64,000 nt of DNA from an uncultured Pelagibacteraceae bacterium (lineage in GTDB: Bacteria > Pseudomonadota > Alphaproteobacteria > Pelagibacterales > Pelagibacteraceae), in contig CABXYE010000001.1 in NCBI GenBank assembly GCA_902516425.1, positions 59,845 through 123,844 of the forward strand, in the 5' to 3' direction. A model generated the notes under the pieces. The model was not told where the DNA came from. It worked only from the letters and a program-made list of their open reading frames with translations, and did not search any database. A program made the translations under genes and the position numbers. This document shows positions 9,816 through 18,889 of this stretch, piece by piece. Each line of letters opens with the position of its first letter. Positions within the stretch are counted from its first letter, which is position 1.

Positions 9816-11366
9816 TCAATTAATTACTCTAGGTGCTAAAAAAATAAGCATTTCTTCTAACTTATTTTGATTATTTTTTCCTTTAAACAAATTTCCAACA
9901 ACTGGTACATTTCCTAAGCCTGGAGTTTTAGTGTTAGAGGCTGTGTCAGTATTTATTTTAATACCACCAATAACAACAATATCTCCATCACTTACAAGAA
10001 GTTTTGTATCAATTTCTCTTTTTGTAATTCCTGGTTCATCTGATCCTGCCACTTCAACAGGAGTATCATTGTTTACCAAAATATCTAACAATACATTTCC
10101 ATCTCCAATAATACTCGGAGTTGCAGTTAAAGACAAAGCAGCATCCTTAAATTCGGTTGATGTTGCTCCATCAGCTGTAACTGTGTAGGCAATTTGCGTT
10201 CCTTGGGTAATCTTCGCTTCTTGGTTATTTAGAGTAAAAACACTAGGACTTGAAATAATTTTTGTTTTTCCAAGCGATTCCAAAGCCTCTATTTCGAGTT
10301 TAAGAGCCGCTGTTCCAAAAGTTTTAATTATTCCTATTCCACTAGTGGCCCCTGTTATAGAATTGTTAGTCACTGTTCCTGCCGCTGCTCCTAGTGAAAT
10401 TCCAGATGCTGTTGTAGCTGAACCACCAATTGTTCCAGACAATATTTGAGAATCTGCCTCGCCACTTGTGCCTCTTTTTGACATAGCTCCAATCCTTGTA
10501 CCCAAAGCTTTTTGAAAATCTGAAGTTGCGGTCACTATAAATGCTTCAATTAAAACTTGTTGTGTTTTAATATCTATTTCCTTCAATACTGCATCGATTA
10601 CGTCTAAGTCTGCTTTTCTACCTCTTACAATAATTGATCTTGTCATACTTTCTTCTGTAATTTGAATTGAACTTAAAGTACTGGTTCCCTCAGCGCCCTG
10701 AGATTTAAAGAGATTTTCTAAAGTAACTTTAGCCTCAGATGGACTGATATAATATAATCGAAAAATATCAGCTAAAATAGGTTCAACTGTATCCTCTAAT
10801 TGAATTTTCTTTTTAAGAACTTCAGCTCTCGCGGATTTCAAAGTTTCTTGAGCAGTTAATCTCTCAGGTGTATGAATACGGATAATTCCTCTTGCTACAT
10901 CGATATCAGCTCCTAATGTTTTCATGTCAAGCAAAGTTTGAAAAGCTACATCCCAACCAACATTTTCAAGTTTAGCAGTAAGTGTCCCGCTTACTTCCTC
11001 CCCAATAATAATATTTATATCTCCAATTTCAGCAAGTGTTTCCATGGCATCTCTAAAATCAACACCATTTAAGTTTAAACTTATATTTTGTTTCAAATTT
11101 GTATATTCATCAGAAATAGATACATAATTTCTTACTTGTTCAGTTGTTATTGTCTTTCTTTTATTTAATGTTGGATCAAATTCAGTTTCATATGGCTTTG
11201 GACCATATTCAACTTTTTTTTTCATTTCTTTAGATCCCTCAACAATTACTTTTGAAGGATCAATTAAAGGTTTATCTCCATGGACAGATTTTTTTTGGGT
11301 TGCACAATTTGTTAGTAAGTAAAAACAAAATAAAAATAATATTATTTTAAAATAATCAAGTTTCAT
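9816..11366 (-). CDS. Secretin, PilQ/MshL type, lipoprotein signal
   Basis: LLTNC lipobox; secretin N-domains; VLIEAFIVTATSDFQKALGTRIG; C-terminal SDGDIVVIGGI...PGLGNVPVVGNLFKGK...EMLIFLAPRVI. Confidence 0.94.
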   Translation of the reverse strand: MKLDYFKIILFLFCFYLLTNCATQKKSVHGDKPLIDPSKVIVEGSKEMKKKVEYGPKPYETEFDPTLNKRKTITTEQVRNYVSISDEYTNLKQNISLNLNGVDFRDAMETLAEIGDINIIIGEEVSGTLTAKLENVGWDVAFQTLLDMKTLGADIDVARGIIRIHTPERLTAQETLKSARAEVLKKKIQLEDTVEPILADIFRLYYISPSEAKVTLENLFKSQGAEGTSTLSSIQITEESMTRSIIVRGRKADLDVIDAVLKEIDIKTQQVLIEAFIVTATSDFQKALGTRIGAMSKRGTSGEADSQILSGTIGGSATTASGISLGAAAGTVTNNSITGATSGIGIIKTFGTAALKLEIEALESLGKTKIISSPSVFTLNNQEAKITQGTQIAYTVTADGATSTEFKDAALSLTATPSIIGDGNVLLDILVNNDTPVEVAGSDEPGITKREIDTKLLVSDGDIVVIGGIKINTDTASNTKTPGLGNVPVVGNLFKGKNNQNKLEEMLIFLAPRVIN

Positions 11367-11788
11367 TATTCAGACTTGGTTAACTTATTGTTTAAATCAA
11401 GGGAGTACTCTACTTGATTCATTTTAATAAAAATCCCTTGATTGTATATATCTAAAACCATCAGATCATCTGAAATTGCTGTATCCTCTTCATATCTAAT
11501 AGTTCTACCATCAGGTAAATTAAAAATCGCAAATTTTTTATTCTTTCCAATTATAACTCCACTTAATTTTAAATTCTTTAAAGATATTGATTTATCCGAT
11601 GAAGTAGTTAATCCACTCGAGCTCAAATCATCTCCTGATAAACCACTTGATCCAGTAGCCCCACCTAAAAAAGGATTTACTGCAGGAAGCTCCTCCTCAA
11701 CAAATTCCTCCTTTTCTTCAGTTAAGCCTGGGCTTAAAAAAAGCAAAGACATTAATAGAAAAGTAATTAATTTTTTATTTATATTCAT
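11366..11788 (-). CDS. PilP/GspC-like pilus alignment protein
   Basis: Signal/TM, Pro/Gly/Ser linker, LKLSGVIIGKNKKFAIFNLPDGRTIRYEEDTAISDDLMVLDIYNQGIFIKM (HR-domain-like); between secretin and PilO-like genes. Confidence 0.65.
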   Translation of the reverse strand: MNINKKLITFLLMSLLFLSPGLTEEKEEFVEEELPAVNPFLGGATGSSGLSGDDLSSSGLTTSSDKSISLKNLKLSGVIIGKNKKFAIFNLPDGRTIRYEEDTAISDDLMVLDIYNQGIFIKMNQVEYSLDLNNKLTKSE

Positions 11789-12413
11789 CTGGTAATCCTA
11801 CTATTGAAAGTGTTCCAACTGAATTGATTCCTCCACCTTTTATAACTTTAATTTCTTCTCTGTCAAAATTTATAACCTTATTAGATTTAGCGAGTGCTCT
11901 TCTAAATTTCAAATATCCTAAATAATTTCCAGATATTTCATAAGAAACTGGAATTTTAAAATAAGCAGCTTTTTTTTTATCTTTTCCTGGAGAAACTGGT
12001 TGTGGGTTTTCTTTGTTCAATTTTATTATATTTAAATTATTCAAAGAAGCAAAATTACTTATATTCTGATAAAGACCTTCAACCTCTTTCTGACTATGAA
12101 AAAGTTTACTTTTTTTATCATACTCAGGTTGAATTTTTTTTATTTTTGCTTTCAGCTGTATAATTTCCTGTTTGAGAATGCTAATTTGTTTTTCATTTTG
12201 TATCATCAAATTAATTCTTTCTTTCTGAGCATTTACTTTGGGATTAATAAAAGCGTAATAAATAATTAAAAAAACCAAAATAGATCCAAAATAAATCCCA
12301 AATTTTGTTAGAAGTTTTTTATCTTTAAATAATTCACTGTTTTTTAGTTTTTCAAGTAATTCCTTAACATCAATATTTTTAAGATCTAAATTTTTAAGTT
12401 CATTTAAATTCAT
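11775..12413 (-). CDS. PilO/MshJ-like pilus alignment protein
   Basis: Single TM, coiled coil, ferredoxin-like C-terminus; PilM-N-O-P-Q order. Confidence 0.75.
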   Translation of the reverse strand: MNLNELKNLDLKNIDVKELLEKLKNSELFKDKKLLTKFGIYFGSILVFLIIYYAFINPKVNAQKERINLMIQNEKQISILKQEIIQLKAKIKKIQPEYDKKSKLFHSQKEVEGLYQNISNFASLNNLNIIKLNKENPQPVSPGKDKKKAAYFKIPVSYEISGNYLGYLKFRRALAKSNKVINFDREEIKVIKGGGINSVGTLSIVGLPDEYK

Positions 12414-14509
12414 GTTTTCAATTTACAAAGAATTGTAAATCCTTTCTTATTATTTGCTGATTGTAAATCATCTTGACCAGTAGGTACATTCATTGCTTTC
12501 AAAGAAGCTTGGTCAATAAGGTCTTTGCCATTTAAATTCGATATAAAATTTATAATATCTTGATCAGAGAAAGCTAAGCCGGTTATAATAATTTCACTTG
12601 TTCCATTATAGTTTAAATTAGTGAATTGTACTCTCTGAGGAACACTTCTAGTAATCTGAGCTAAGGCCCTGTAAGAAATTGTTTGATTTGAATTTACCAT
12701 TGATCCAAGTTTTAAAGCTTTTTCCATATCATTTGCTATTTTGCTGGCTTTTTTATGCTCAGCTGTAATAAGATTAAATTCTTGCTGAATATTATTTTCA
12801 TTTACTAACTTATTTTTATTTGAATTGATTTGGAAAAAAGAAAAACCAATTAAAAAAATGTATAAAGCTGCAATACCGCCAACCAAGCCTTTCACCGCAA
12901 AGCCAGAAAGAAATTTCATCTTAGTTTGTCTTTTTAAGGCATCTCTGTTTGGTAAAAGGTTTATATTTTTTACTGCTGTAACAAATTTATAGTAACCGAA
13001 TACATCTAACTTTCTGTAAGCTAAGCCCAAAACTGATGTATAAATTGATCTATTTTTTATGTCAGTTTTTTCTTTATTGTATTCAGGTACTTTTATTTCA
13101 TTCAGTGGATCAAAAACTTGAAGACCTGTATTCAACAAATTTTTTCTGAATAAGGGAATTAATTCTTCAATATTATTTAAATTACTTACAATTTTAATAT
13201 TGTTTATCTTTGATGTATATTTGCTCTCATAATCACTTAAAGCTTGTTTTAACTGCATAGAATAACGTCTTACTACGCTCTCTGTATCGGTATTATTTAT
13301 ATTTGCTGAGTGTTGTGATAAAATTTCTTTTTCGTTAGGTCTCAAAAAAATATCTGTAATAATCGGAATATTATCATGAACTATAATTAAATAATTATCT
13401 TCAGCTCCAATTTCAAGTAAAGCATTATTTGCCTTGTTTTCTATTTTTAAAGTATTATCGAATGCATTCTTTAAAGTAAAACACTTAACATCCATAATTA
13501 CAGGATTTAATCCAGCCTTTTTAACTATTGAGGAATATGAATTAACATCACTAAGTTTTGAAGCTACAAAAAGAATTTCCATCGTATTAGTTTTATTATT
13601 TCTACTTATCACCTGATGAAATATTGAATACTCATTTAAATCATCTGTTAATTGAACTAAATTTTCCCAAAGTGAATCTGTCTCTATTGCTTTTTGAAGC
13701 TCTTCATCAGACATCAAAGGGCTGGTCACAACTCTGATTATAGCACTTGTTACTGGAATAGAAATCGCAACATTAGTGGTAGCTATTTTTGAATTATCCA
13801 TGGCAAGTTTCAATTCATCTGATACGTAATCTTTTGAATTAATTATTCCATCTGCTGTTTTATTTTTATCAAGAAGCCTTAAAGAAATTTTCTCTAATAT
13901 CCAATCTGAATCCTTTTTACTTAGTTGAGCTATTTTAATAGACTCCTCGCTTATATCTACACCTGCTATCTCCTCACCTGCAACATTCGCTTTACTTATC
14001 TTTTCTGAAAATAGTTTTTTAAAGTTTGAAAGACTTTTTTTCTTTTCTACACCCTCTATGTTAGTCCCTTTTTTTTTAAAAGAAAATTTGTCTTTTAAAG
14101 ATGATAAATTTTTTAAAGCTGACAAATCAATATTAAAAAGTTTTTTCTTTTTTTCCTCTTCAACATTAGGAGTAGATGTTTCTATTGTTTCGTCTTTTGT
14201 ATTTTCTTTTATTTCTTGCTCGTTTTCTACGGACTTTGGATTTGAAATATCATTTTCTGAAAAATTATTGATGTTGTTCTCTTTGTTATCCAAATTTTCC
14301 TCTAATTTTCCTGAAATAAGATCATCATACCACTTTTCTAAAATTATTTTTGCTTCTTCAAGGTTAGTTGTACCTGAAGAAATGACTTTTTGCTTCCCAT
14401 TATGAAAAGTTCTCCCTACCCAATTTTCAGATTTCAACTTTCCCTTGTATTTATCTTGTCTTACATAAATATGCAATCTTCCATCTTTAGTTGAAATAAT
14501 ATTTGTCAT
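12410..14509 (-). CDS. PilM-PilN fusion (GspL-like topology) with N-terminal integrase/AP2-like domain
   Basis: Residues ~8-62 DGRLHIYVRQDKYKGKLKSENWVGRTFHNGKQKVISSGTTNLEEAKIILEKWYDDL; acidic/Lys linker; PilM core EEIAGVDISEESIKIAQLSKKDSDW; C-terminal TM plus PilN-like periplasmic domain. Confidence 0.8.
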   Translation of the reverse strand: MTNIISTKDGRLHIYVRQDKYKGKLKSENWVGRTFHNGKQKVISSGTTNLEEAKIILEKWYDDLISGKLEENLDNKENNINNFSENDISNPKSVENEQEIKENTKDETIETSTPNVEEEKKKKLFNIDLSALKNLSSLKDKFSFKKKGTNIEGVEKKKSLSNFKKLFSEKISKANVAGEEIAGVDISEESIKIAQLSKKDSDWILEKISLRLLDKNKTADGIINSKDYVSDELKLAMDNSKIATTNVAISIPVTSAIIRVVTSPLMSDEELQKAIETDSLWENLVQLTDDLNEYSIFHQVISRNNKTNTMEILFVASKLSDVNSYSSIVKKAGLNPVIMDVKCFTLKNAFDNTLKIENKANNALLEIGAEDNYLIIVHDNIPIITDIFLRPNEKEILSQHSANINNTDTESVVRRYSMQLKQALSDYESKYTSKINNIKIVSNLNNIEELIPLFRKNLLNTGLQVFDPLNEIKVPEYNKEKTDIKNRSIYTSVLGLAYRKLDVFGYYKFVTAVKNINLLPNRDALKRQTKMKFLSGFAVKGLVGGIAALYIFLIGFSFFQINSNKNKLVNENNIQQEFNLITAEHKKASKIANDMEKALKLGSMVNSNQTISYRALAQITRSVPQRVQFTNLNYNGTSEIIITGLAFSDQDIINFISNLNGKDLIDQASLKAMNVPTGQDDLQSANNKKGFTILCKLKT

Positions 14510-14527
14510 ATTCGAATCAGTTTTATT

Positions 14528-14848
14528 TTAGTGTTATAATACAATTGTAACACAAATTTGTCAATTGTTTTGTGTTACAATTCATAATCTAAAATTAATC
14601 GCTTTTTACGCTATTTTTATTTTGTGTTAGAAAAAATTATTCTATTTTTGCGATAAATCATCAAATTTTATTTTGTGTTAGATTCAATTTATTTGTGTTA
14701 CACTATTTACATTTATCATATTTATTTGTTAAAAATATTTTTTTACTAAAAAAGTCAATAAAATCAACATTTTTTTATTGTTGATTATAAATTGTATTTA
14801 TAGTATAAATTTTGTGTTAGAGTACTTAAAATTTTATTCTAACACAAA
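14528..14848. promoter_or_regulatory. Divergent pilMN/pilT intergenic region with multiple TTTGTGTTA motifs
   Basis: Exact copies: 14548-14556(-), 14569-14577(+), 14621-14629(+), 14672-14680(+), 14692-14700(+), 14811-14819(+), 14840-14848(-); degenerate copy near 14528-14539. Confidence 0.85.
14543..14582. repeat. Inverted repeat, 14 bp arms, 12 bp spacer
   Basis: AATTGTAACACAAA (14543-14556) / TTTGTGTTACAATT (14569-14582), perfect. Confidence 0.95.
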
Positions 14849-14850
14849 AT
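14809..14850. repeat. Inverted repeat, 13 bp arms, 16 bp spacer
   Basis: ATTTTGTGTTAGA (14809-14821) / TCTAACACAAAAT (14838-14850), perfect. Confidence 0.95.
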
Positions 14851-14905
14851 TATTTGTTACTATAAGTCAATTAGTTAAAAAAAGTGATAATTTATAAGGA
14901 TTTTT

Positions 14906-15916
14906 ATGATCGACAAAATTGTTAACATTGTAAAAGAAAACCCAAAAGTTTCAGATTTCCATTTAAGAGCAAATTGCCCTTTTTCTTACAGATTAATGGG
15001 TGAAATAAATATCTTAGAGGGAGAAATTGTTAAAAATGAGGAAATTGAGGAGTTATTAAATAAATACTGCTCAAAATCTGATGTTGAGCTATTTAATTCA
15101 AAAAATGAGTTAGATAGTGGATTTATGTTAGAAAAGATGAGGTTTAGAGCAAATTTCTATAAAACCCTTAAAGGTCCTGCTGTAGTTCTTAGAAAAGTAG
15201 AAACAGCAATAATAAATATGGACACTCTTAACTTGCCCCCTGTAATGTATAGTGTAGTTGACATGCATAAGGGGCTTGTATTGGTAACGGGACCAACAGG
15301 ATCTGGTAAGTCAACTACATTAGCTTCAATAATTAATCAGATTAATGAGACCAGACAAGCAAACATAATTACAATTGAAGATCCTGTTGAATTTATTCAT
15401 ACAGATAAAAAAAGTATTATTTCGCATAGAGAAGTAGGAAAGCAAACAGAAAGTTTTTCGACAGCACTAAAAAGTGCGTTAAGAGAAGACCCAGATGTAA
15501 TTTTAGTTGGTGAGCTTAGAGATATAGAAACTATTAGCATGGCCTTAACAGCAGCAGAGACAGGACACTTAGTTTTTGGAACATTGCACACCAGTGGTGC
15601 ACCAAATACAATAAATAGAATAATTGATGTTTTTCCATCAGAACAGCAAGCACAAATTCAAGCTCAGCTTGCTGATAGTTTGCAAATGGTAATTACACAA
15701 AAATTATTTAAAACAACAGATGGTAAAGGGAGAGTCGGAGCATTTGAAATAATGGTTTGTAACTCACCAGTAAAAAATTTAATTAGAGAGAAAAAAATTC
15801 ATCAAATCCCAAGTGTGATGCAAACCGGAACACGGGATGGTATGATCTCTATGGAAAAATCAATTGAAAATTTAATTCAATCAGGAAAAATAAGTAGTAT
15901 AGATGCTAAATCGTAA
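14906..15916 (+). CDS. pilT: Twitching-motility/retraction ATPase PilT/PilU family
   Basis: VTGPTGSGKSTTLASIINQIN, IEDPVEFIH, LREDPDVILVGELRD, TAAETGHLVFGTLHTSGA. Confidence 0.95.
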   Translation: MIDKIVNIVKENPKVSDFHLRANCPFSYRLMGEINILEGEIVKNEEIEELLNKYCSKSDVELFNSKNELDSGFMLEKMRFRANFYKTLKGPAVVLRKVETAIINMDTLNLPPVMYSVVDMHKGLVLVTGPTGSGKSTTLASIINQINETRQANIITIEDPVEFIHTDKKSIISHREVGKQTESFSTALKSALREDPDVILVGELRDIETISMALTAAETGHLVFGTLHTSGAPNTINRIIDVFPSEQQAQIQAQLADSLQMVITQKLFKTTDGKGRVGAFEIMVCNSPVKNLIREKKIHQIPSVMQTGTRDGMISMEKSIENLIQSGKISSIDAKS

Positions 15917-16601
15917 AGCCTTCTCTATTTTAGAATTATTAGTTGTTATTACAATTATCGCAATCATATCAGTTTTTGGATACCCTAAAGTTAATAAATG
16001 GCTGACTGATCGGGAAATAAGTAATGAAGTTAATAAATTTGTTGCATATTTTGAGGAAAAAAAATCTGAAGTTGACAATAAAAAGTATGGTTTGTTAGTA
16101 ATTGGGCAAACATCTCCTGAACAGGCCAGTAGTAAAAATTATTATATAACTAACGAAGAGTATGCTATTCAAATGAAAGTTCCAGCTGATGGTAGGACTA
16201 ATAGAAATAACCCAAGTCAATATGATAACAAAAGTATAATGAACTATCATAAAATGTGTCCCGGTTCTCCGGAAAATAGTCCTGATGCTAATTGGGTTAC
16301 AGATGCTAGCGGAGCATTTCAATGGCCTGAGAGTGTATATACTTGGCCAAACAAAAAATATTGTGTTTCAAGAAATGCTATCATGTTCCCTGGAGAACTT
16401 GAGTTTAATGTCACTGCAACAGAGAAAGCAAGCTTTGTAGTTTGCTCAAGGAGTAACACTACTAATTCAAGCGGTAACAATAGATGTAATTATAGTAACA
16501 AAAACGAGCACAGGTATGCAGTTCAAATTGCTAGAAATCTAGATCTTAAAGTATTTAAATATAATTTAAAGAGTGATCAATGGTTAGAACTAAAAAGATA
16601 A
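15903..16601 (+). CDS. Minor pseudopilin, FimT/GspH-like
   Basis: MLNRKAFSILELLVVITIIAIISVFG prepilin signal; first of minor-pilin operon. Confidence 0.8.
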   Translation: MLNRKAFSILELLVVITIIAIISVFGYPKVNKWLTDREISNEVNKFVAYFEEKKSEVDNKKYGLLVIGQTSPEQASSKNYYITNEEYAIQMKVPADGRTNRNNPSQYDNKSIMNYHKMCPGSPENSPDANWVTDASGAFQWPESVYTWPNKKYCVSRNAIMFPGELEFNVTATEKASFVVCSRSNTTNSSGNNRCNYSNKNEHRYAVQIARNLDLKVFKYNLKSDQWLELKR

Positions 16602-17044
16602 AAGGCGTCAGTCTTATTGAGTCTCTAGTTTGTTTAGTAATAATCGGAATAGGTTTTATCGGGGTTAACCAAATGATGAGCTATGCCACAACTTCAATTG
16701 ATAGATCTGTAGATGCAAATAAGATTAATTTTTTATCTGAAACAGCAATTGAAGACATAATGGGAGATACTAATAATGCTTCAAATTATAATTTTACTCA
16801 ACAATGCACTAAAAACTATAGCTCTTCAGGATCACTTTCCGAGAAAGCAAAAACTAAGTGGGCAAAACATTTTATGCAAGAAAATCAATTGAAGATAAAT
16901 AATCAATTTAAAAAATTACCGTGTGATCAACTAGATACTAAAGAAGCCACGATAACATCTGGATCTGATGGAACCTCTGTAAAATTTAAATTTAAGTCAA
17001 ACAAAGGGAAAAAAGAGAAATTTATTGGAGTGGTGGTGAAATGA
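16580..17044 (+). CDS. Minor pilin PilV-like
   Basis: KGVSLIESLVCLVIIGIGFIGVNQMM. Confidence 0.8.
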   Translation: MVRTKKIKGVSLIESLVCLVIIGIGFIGVNQMMSYATTSIDRSVDANKINFLSETAIEDIMGDTNNASNYNFTQQCTKNYSSSGSLSEKAKTKWAKHFMQENQLKINNQFKKLPCDQLDTKEATITSGSDGTSVKFKFKSNKGKKEKFIGVVVK

Positions 17045-17769
17045 AAAAATTAAAGGGCTTTTCACTCATTGAAACTCTAGTAGCGATGGTTATTGGGGCG
17101 ATTTCAATAGCAGCAATTTCATATTCATATATTTATTTTAATAGCAGTTATCAAAAAATTACGGATAAAGCTAAAATGAGCAAAGCAGGAAGATCATCTC
17201 TTCAAACAATCGCCAAAGATCTTAGAAATGCAGGTTATAAAAATATAAATTACACAAGATCAACTTGGGATAGATGGATTGAAAAAATAGATGCACACAA
17301 CGGGACTAAAGGTGACAAGTTAAGAATTTGGTATAACATTTCAACACAGGATAGAATAGAGATTAGTTATTATTTAGAAAGGAATATATCTGGAGAAACT
17401 TATCTTGTTAGAGAAGTAATTGAAAACCCAGTGGTTAGTCCAATGAAGAGAAACTGTGAGAGATTTGATACACAAAAAAACTGTGCTCCAATAACAATAA
17501 TAGAAAATGCTACAGATTTTCAGGTTTTTTTTAACGACAAAGATGGTAACAGGTTAAATAATGTTAATATTTCATCAACCGAAAATCAATCTAAGGTTCA
17601 TACGGCCGAAGTTTATATTACTGTAAGATCACCTAATGAATTATTGAAAAATCCAATTACGTTTGAAATGTTAAATGGAGGTACTGCCGGGCAGTTTACT
17701 AAAAGTGATAGATATTTAAGAGAAACTTTTTACATAAGTGTTTATTTAAGAAATGTTGTTAAATTATAA
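17041..17769 (+). CDS. Minor pilin PilW-like
   Basis: KGFSLIETLVAMVIGAISIAAISYSY; SLQTIAKDLRNAGY. Confidence 0.82.
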   Translation: MKKLKGFSLIETLVAMVIGAISIAAISYSYIYFNSSYQKITDKAKMSKAGRSSLQTIAKDLRNAGYKNINYTRSTWDRWIEKIDAHNGTKGDKLRIWYNISTQDRIEISYYLERNISGETYLVREVIENPVVSPMKRNCERFDTQKNCAPITIIENATDFQVFFNDKDGNRLNNVNISSTENQSKVHTAEVYITVRSPNELLKNPITFEMLNGGTAGQFTKSDRYLRETFYISVYLRNVVKL

Positions 17770-18367
17770 AAAAAGAAAAAATGAAAAAGGATTTGCTATA
17801 GCTTTAGCATTGCTTATGCTAGTAGCTATGTCTTTAATGGGTGCATCTTTAATGGTAATAGCAGCTAGTGATCATAAACAAAATGGAAACCTTAATATTA
17901 AACAACAAAGTTTTTATGCAGCTGAAACTGGTATTACCGAAGCTAAAAAATGGCTTAGCACTCAATCATCACTAACAATTGGAAGTGATCCAAGTAATCA
18001 ATTGAGTTTTTGTAAAACTTCTTTTTTTCCTGAGTTATCTACTCCGAAAGCTGTAAAAGATTATGTAGAAAAAAAAGATTTAAGCGAGCTAATTGTTGGA
18101 GAAAGCAAATTATCTGATTATAGTTATGAATATTTTATTACCTATACACCCGATGCTAACGGAAACACCCAGAACGCTCTAACTTCAACCGTTTCAGGTG
18201 CTACTGGAGGGGATGTTTCTCAGGGCACCACCTATAAAAATACAGGCACATCTACTGCAACATATTACAATATTTATTCATGTGGCTGCGATTCAAGTAA
18301 AAACTCCTGTAATCCTGATAATAATGTTATTACAGCTTTACAATCAACTATTACACTTACTAATTAA
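17753..18367 (+). CDS. Minor pilin PilX-like
   Basis: EKGFAIALALLMLVAMSLMGASLMVIAASDHKQNGN...QQSFYAAETGITEAKKWL. Confidence 0.82.
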   Translation: MLLNYKKRKNEKGFAIALALLMLVAMSLMGASLMVIAASDHKQNGNLNIKQQSFYAAETGITEAKKWLSTQSSLTIGSDPSNQLSFCKTSFFPELSTPKAVKDYVEKKDLSELIVGESKLSDYSYEYFITYTPDANGNTQNALTSTVSGATGGDVSQGTTYKNTGTSTATYYNIYSCGCDSSKNSCNPDNNVITALQSTITLTN

Positions 18368-18889
18368 ATGAAAAAAATATTATTTATATTATTTACTTTT
18401 ATCTTAAGTTCACAACCTCTAATAGCATGTGATTTTAAAATAATAAATTTTGGTGATAGCAAAGATAAACTTGTTTCAATAAGTCCTGGTGCACTTGTGT
18501 TTGAAAACCAGTTTGGAGGTGAAAATGCAATAATCCCAATAACTGATATTTGCAAAAATGATAAAAATTTAGAGGGCACAAAATTAGATTATCTTTTTAT
18601 GAATAAAAAATTAGTTTTGATAACTCTTTTAAGAGGTAACATGGATGATGCTGCTTTATTGGATTTTGCAATGCTTAAGTATGGCTCGTTTAAACTTCCA
18701 ATAGGAACTGAAAAAAACAGCTGGAGAGGAAGCTACGCTTGGGAGGTTGGAAACGATATTATAAATTATGTTAGAACGGATATACCTCAAGGCAGTGCAG
18801 AGCTTTTAGAAGTAAGTAGCAAACTGTACTCTACAGATTTAAACGAATATTTAGAAAAAGTGGGAAAATGGTTCGACTCTCAGGAATAA
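18368..18889 (+). CDS. Secreted protein of unknown function in the minor pilin operon
   Basis: Signal peptide MKKILFILFTFILSSQPLIAC; overlaps pilY1 start. Confidence 0.7.
   Translation: MKKILFILFTFILSSQPLIACDFKIINFGDSKDKLVSISPGALVFENQFGGENAIIPITDICKNDKNLEGTKLDYLFMNKKLVLITLLRGNMDDAALLDFAMLKYGSFKLPIGTEKNSWRGSYAWEVGNDIINYVRTDIPQGSAELLEVSSKLYSTDLNEYLEKVGKWFDSQE

Noticed and set aside
11442-11795. 117-aa plus-strand ORF opposite the pilP-like gene
   Set aside because: Shadow ORF; operon order and motif content support the minus strand.
14528-14850. TTTGTGTTA array as a CRISPR
   Set aside because: Repeat too short, spacing irregular (about 20-120 bp), mixed orientation, no cas genes.
14809-14850. 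13-bp inverted repeat as intrinsic terminator
   Set aside because: AT-rich arms, long spacer, no U tract, located upstream of pilT rather than after a gene; operator more likely.
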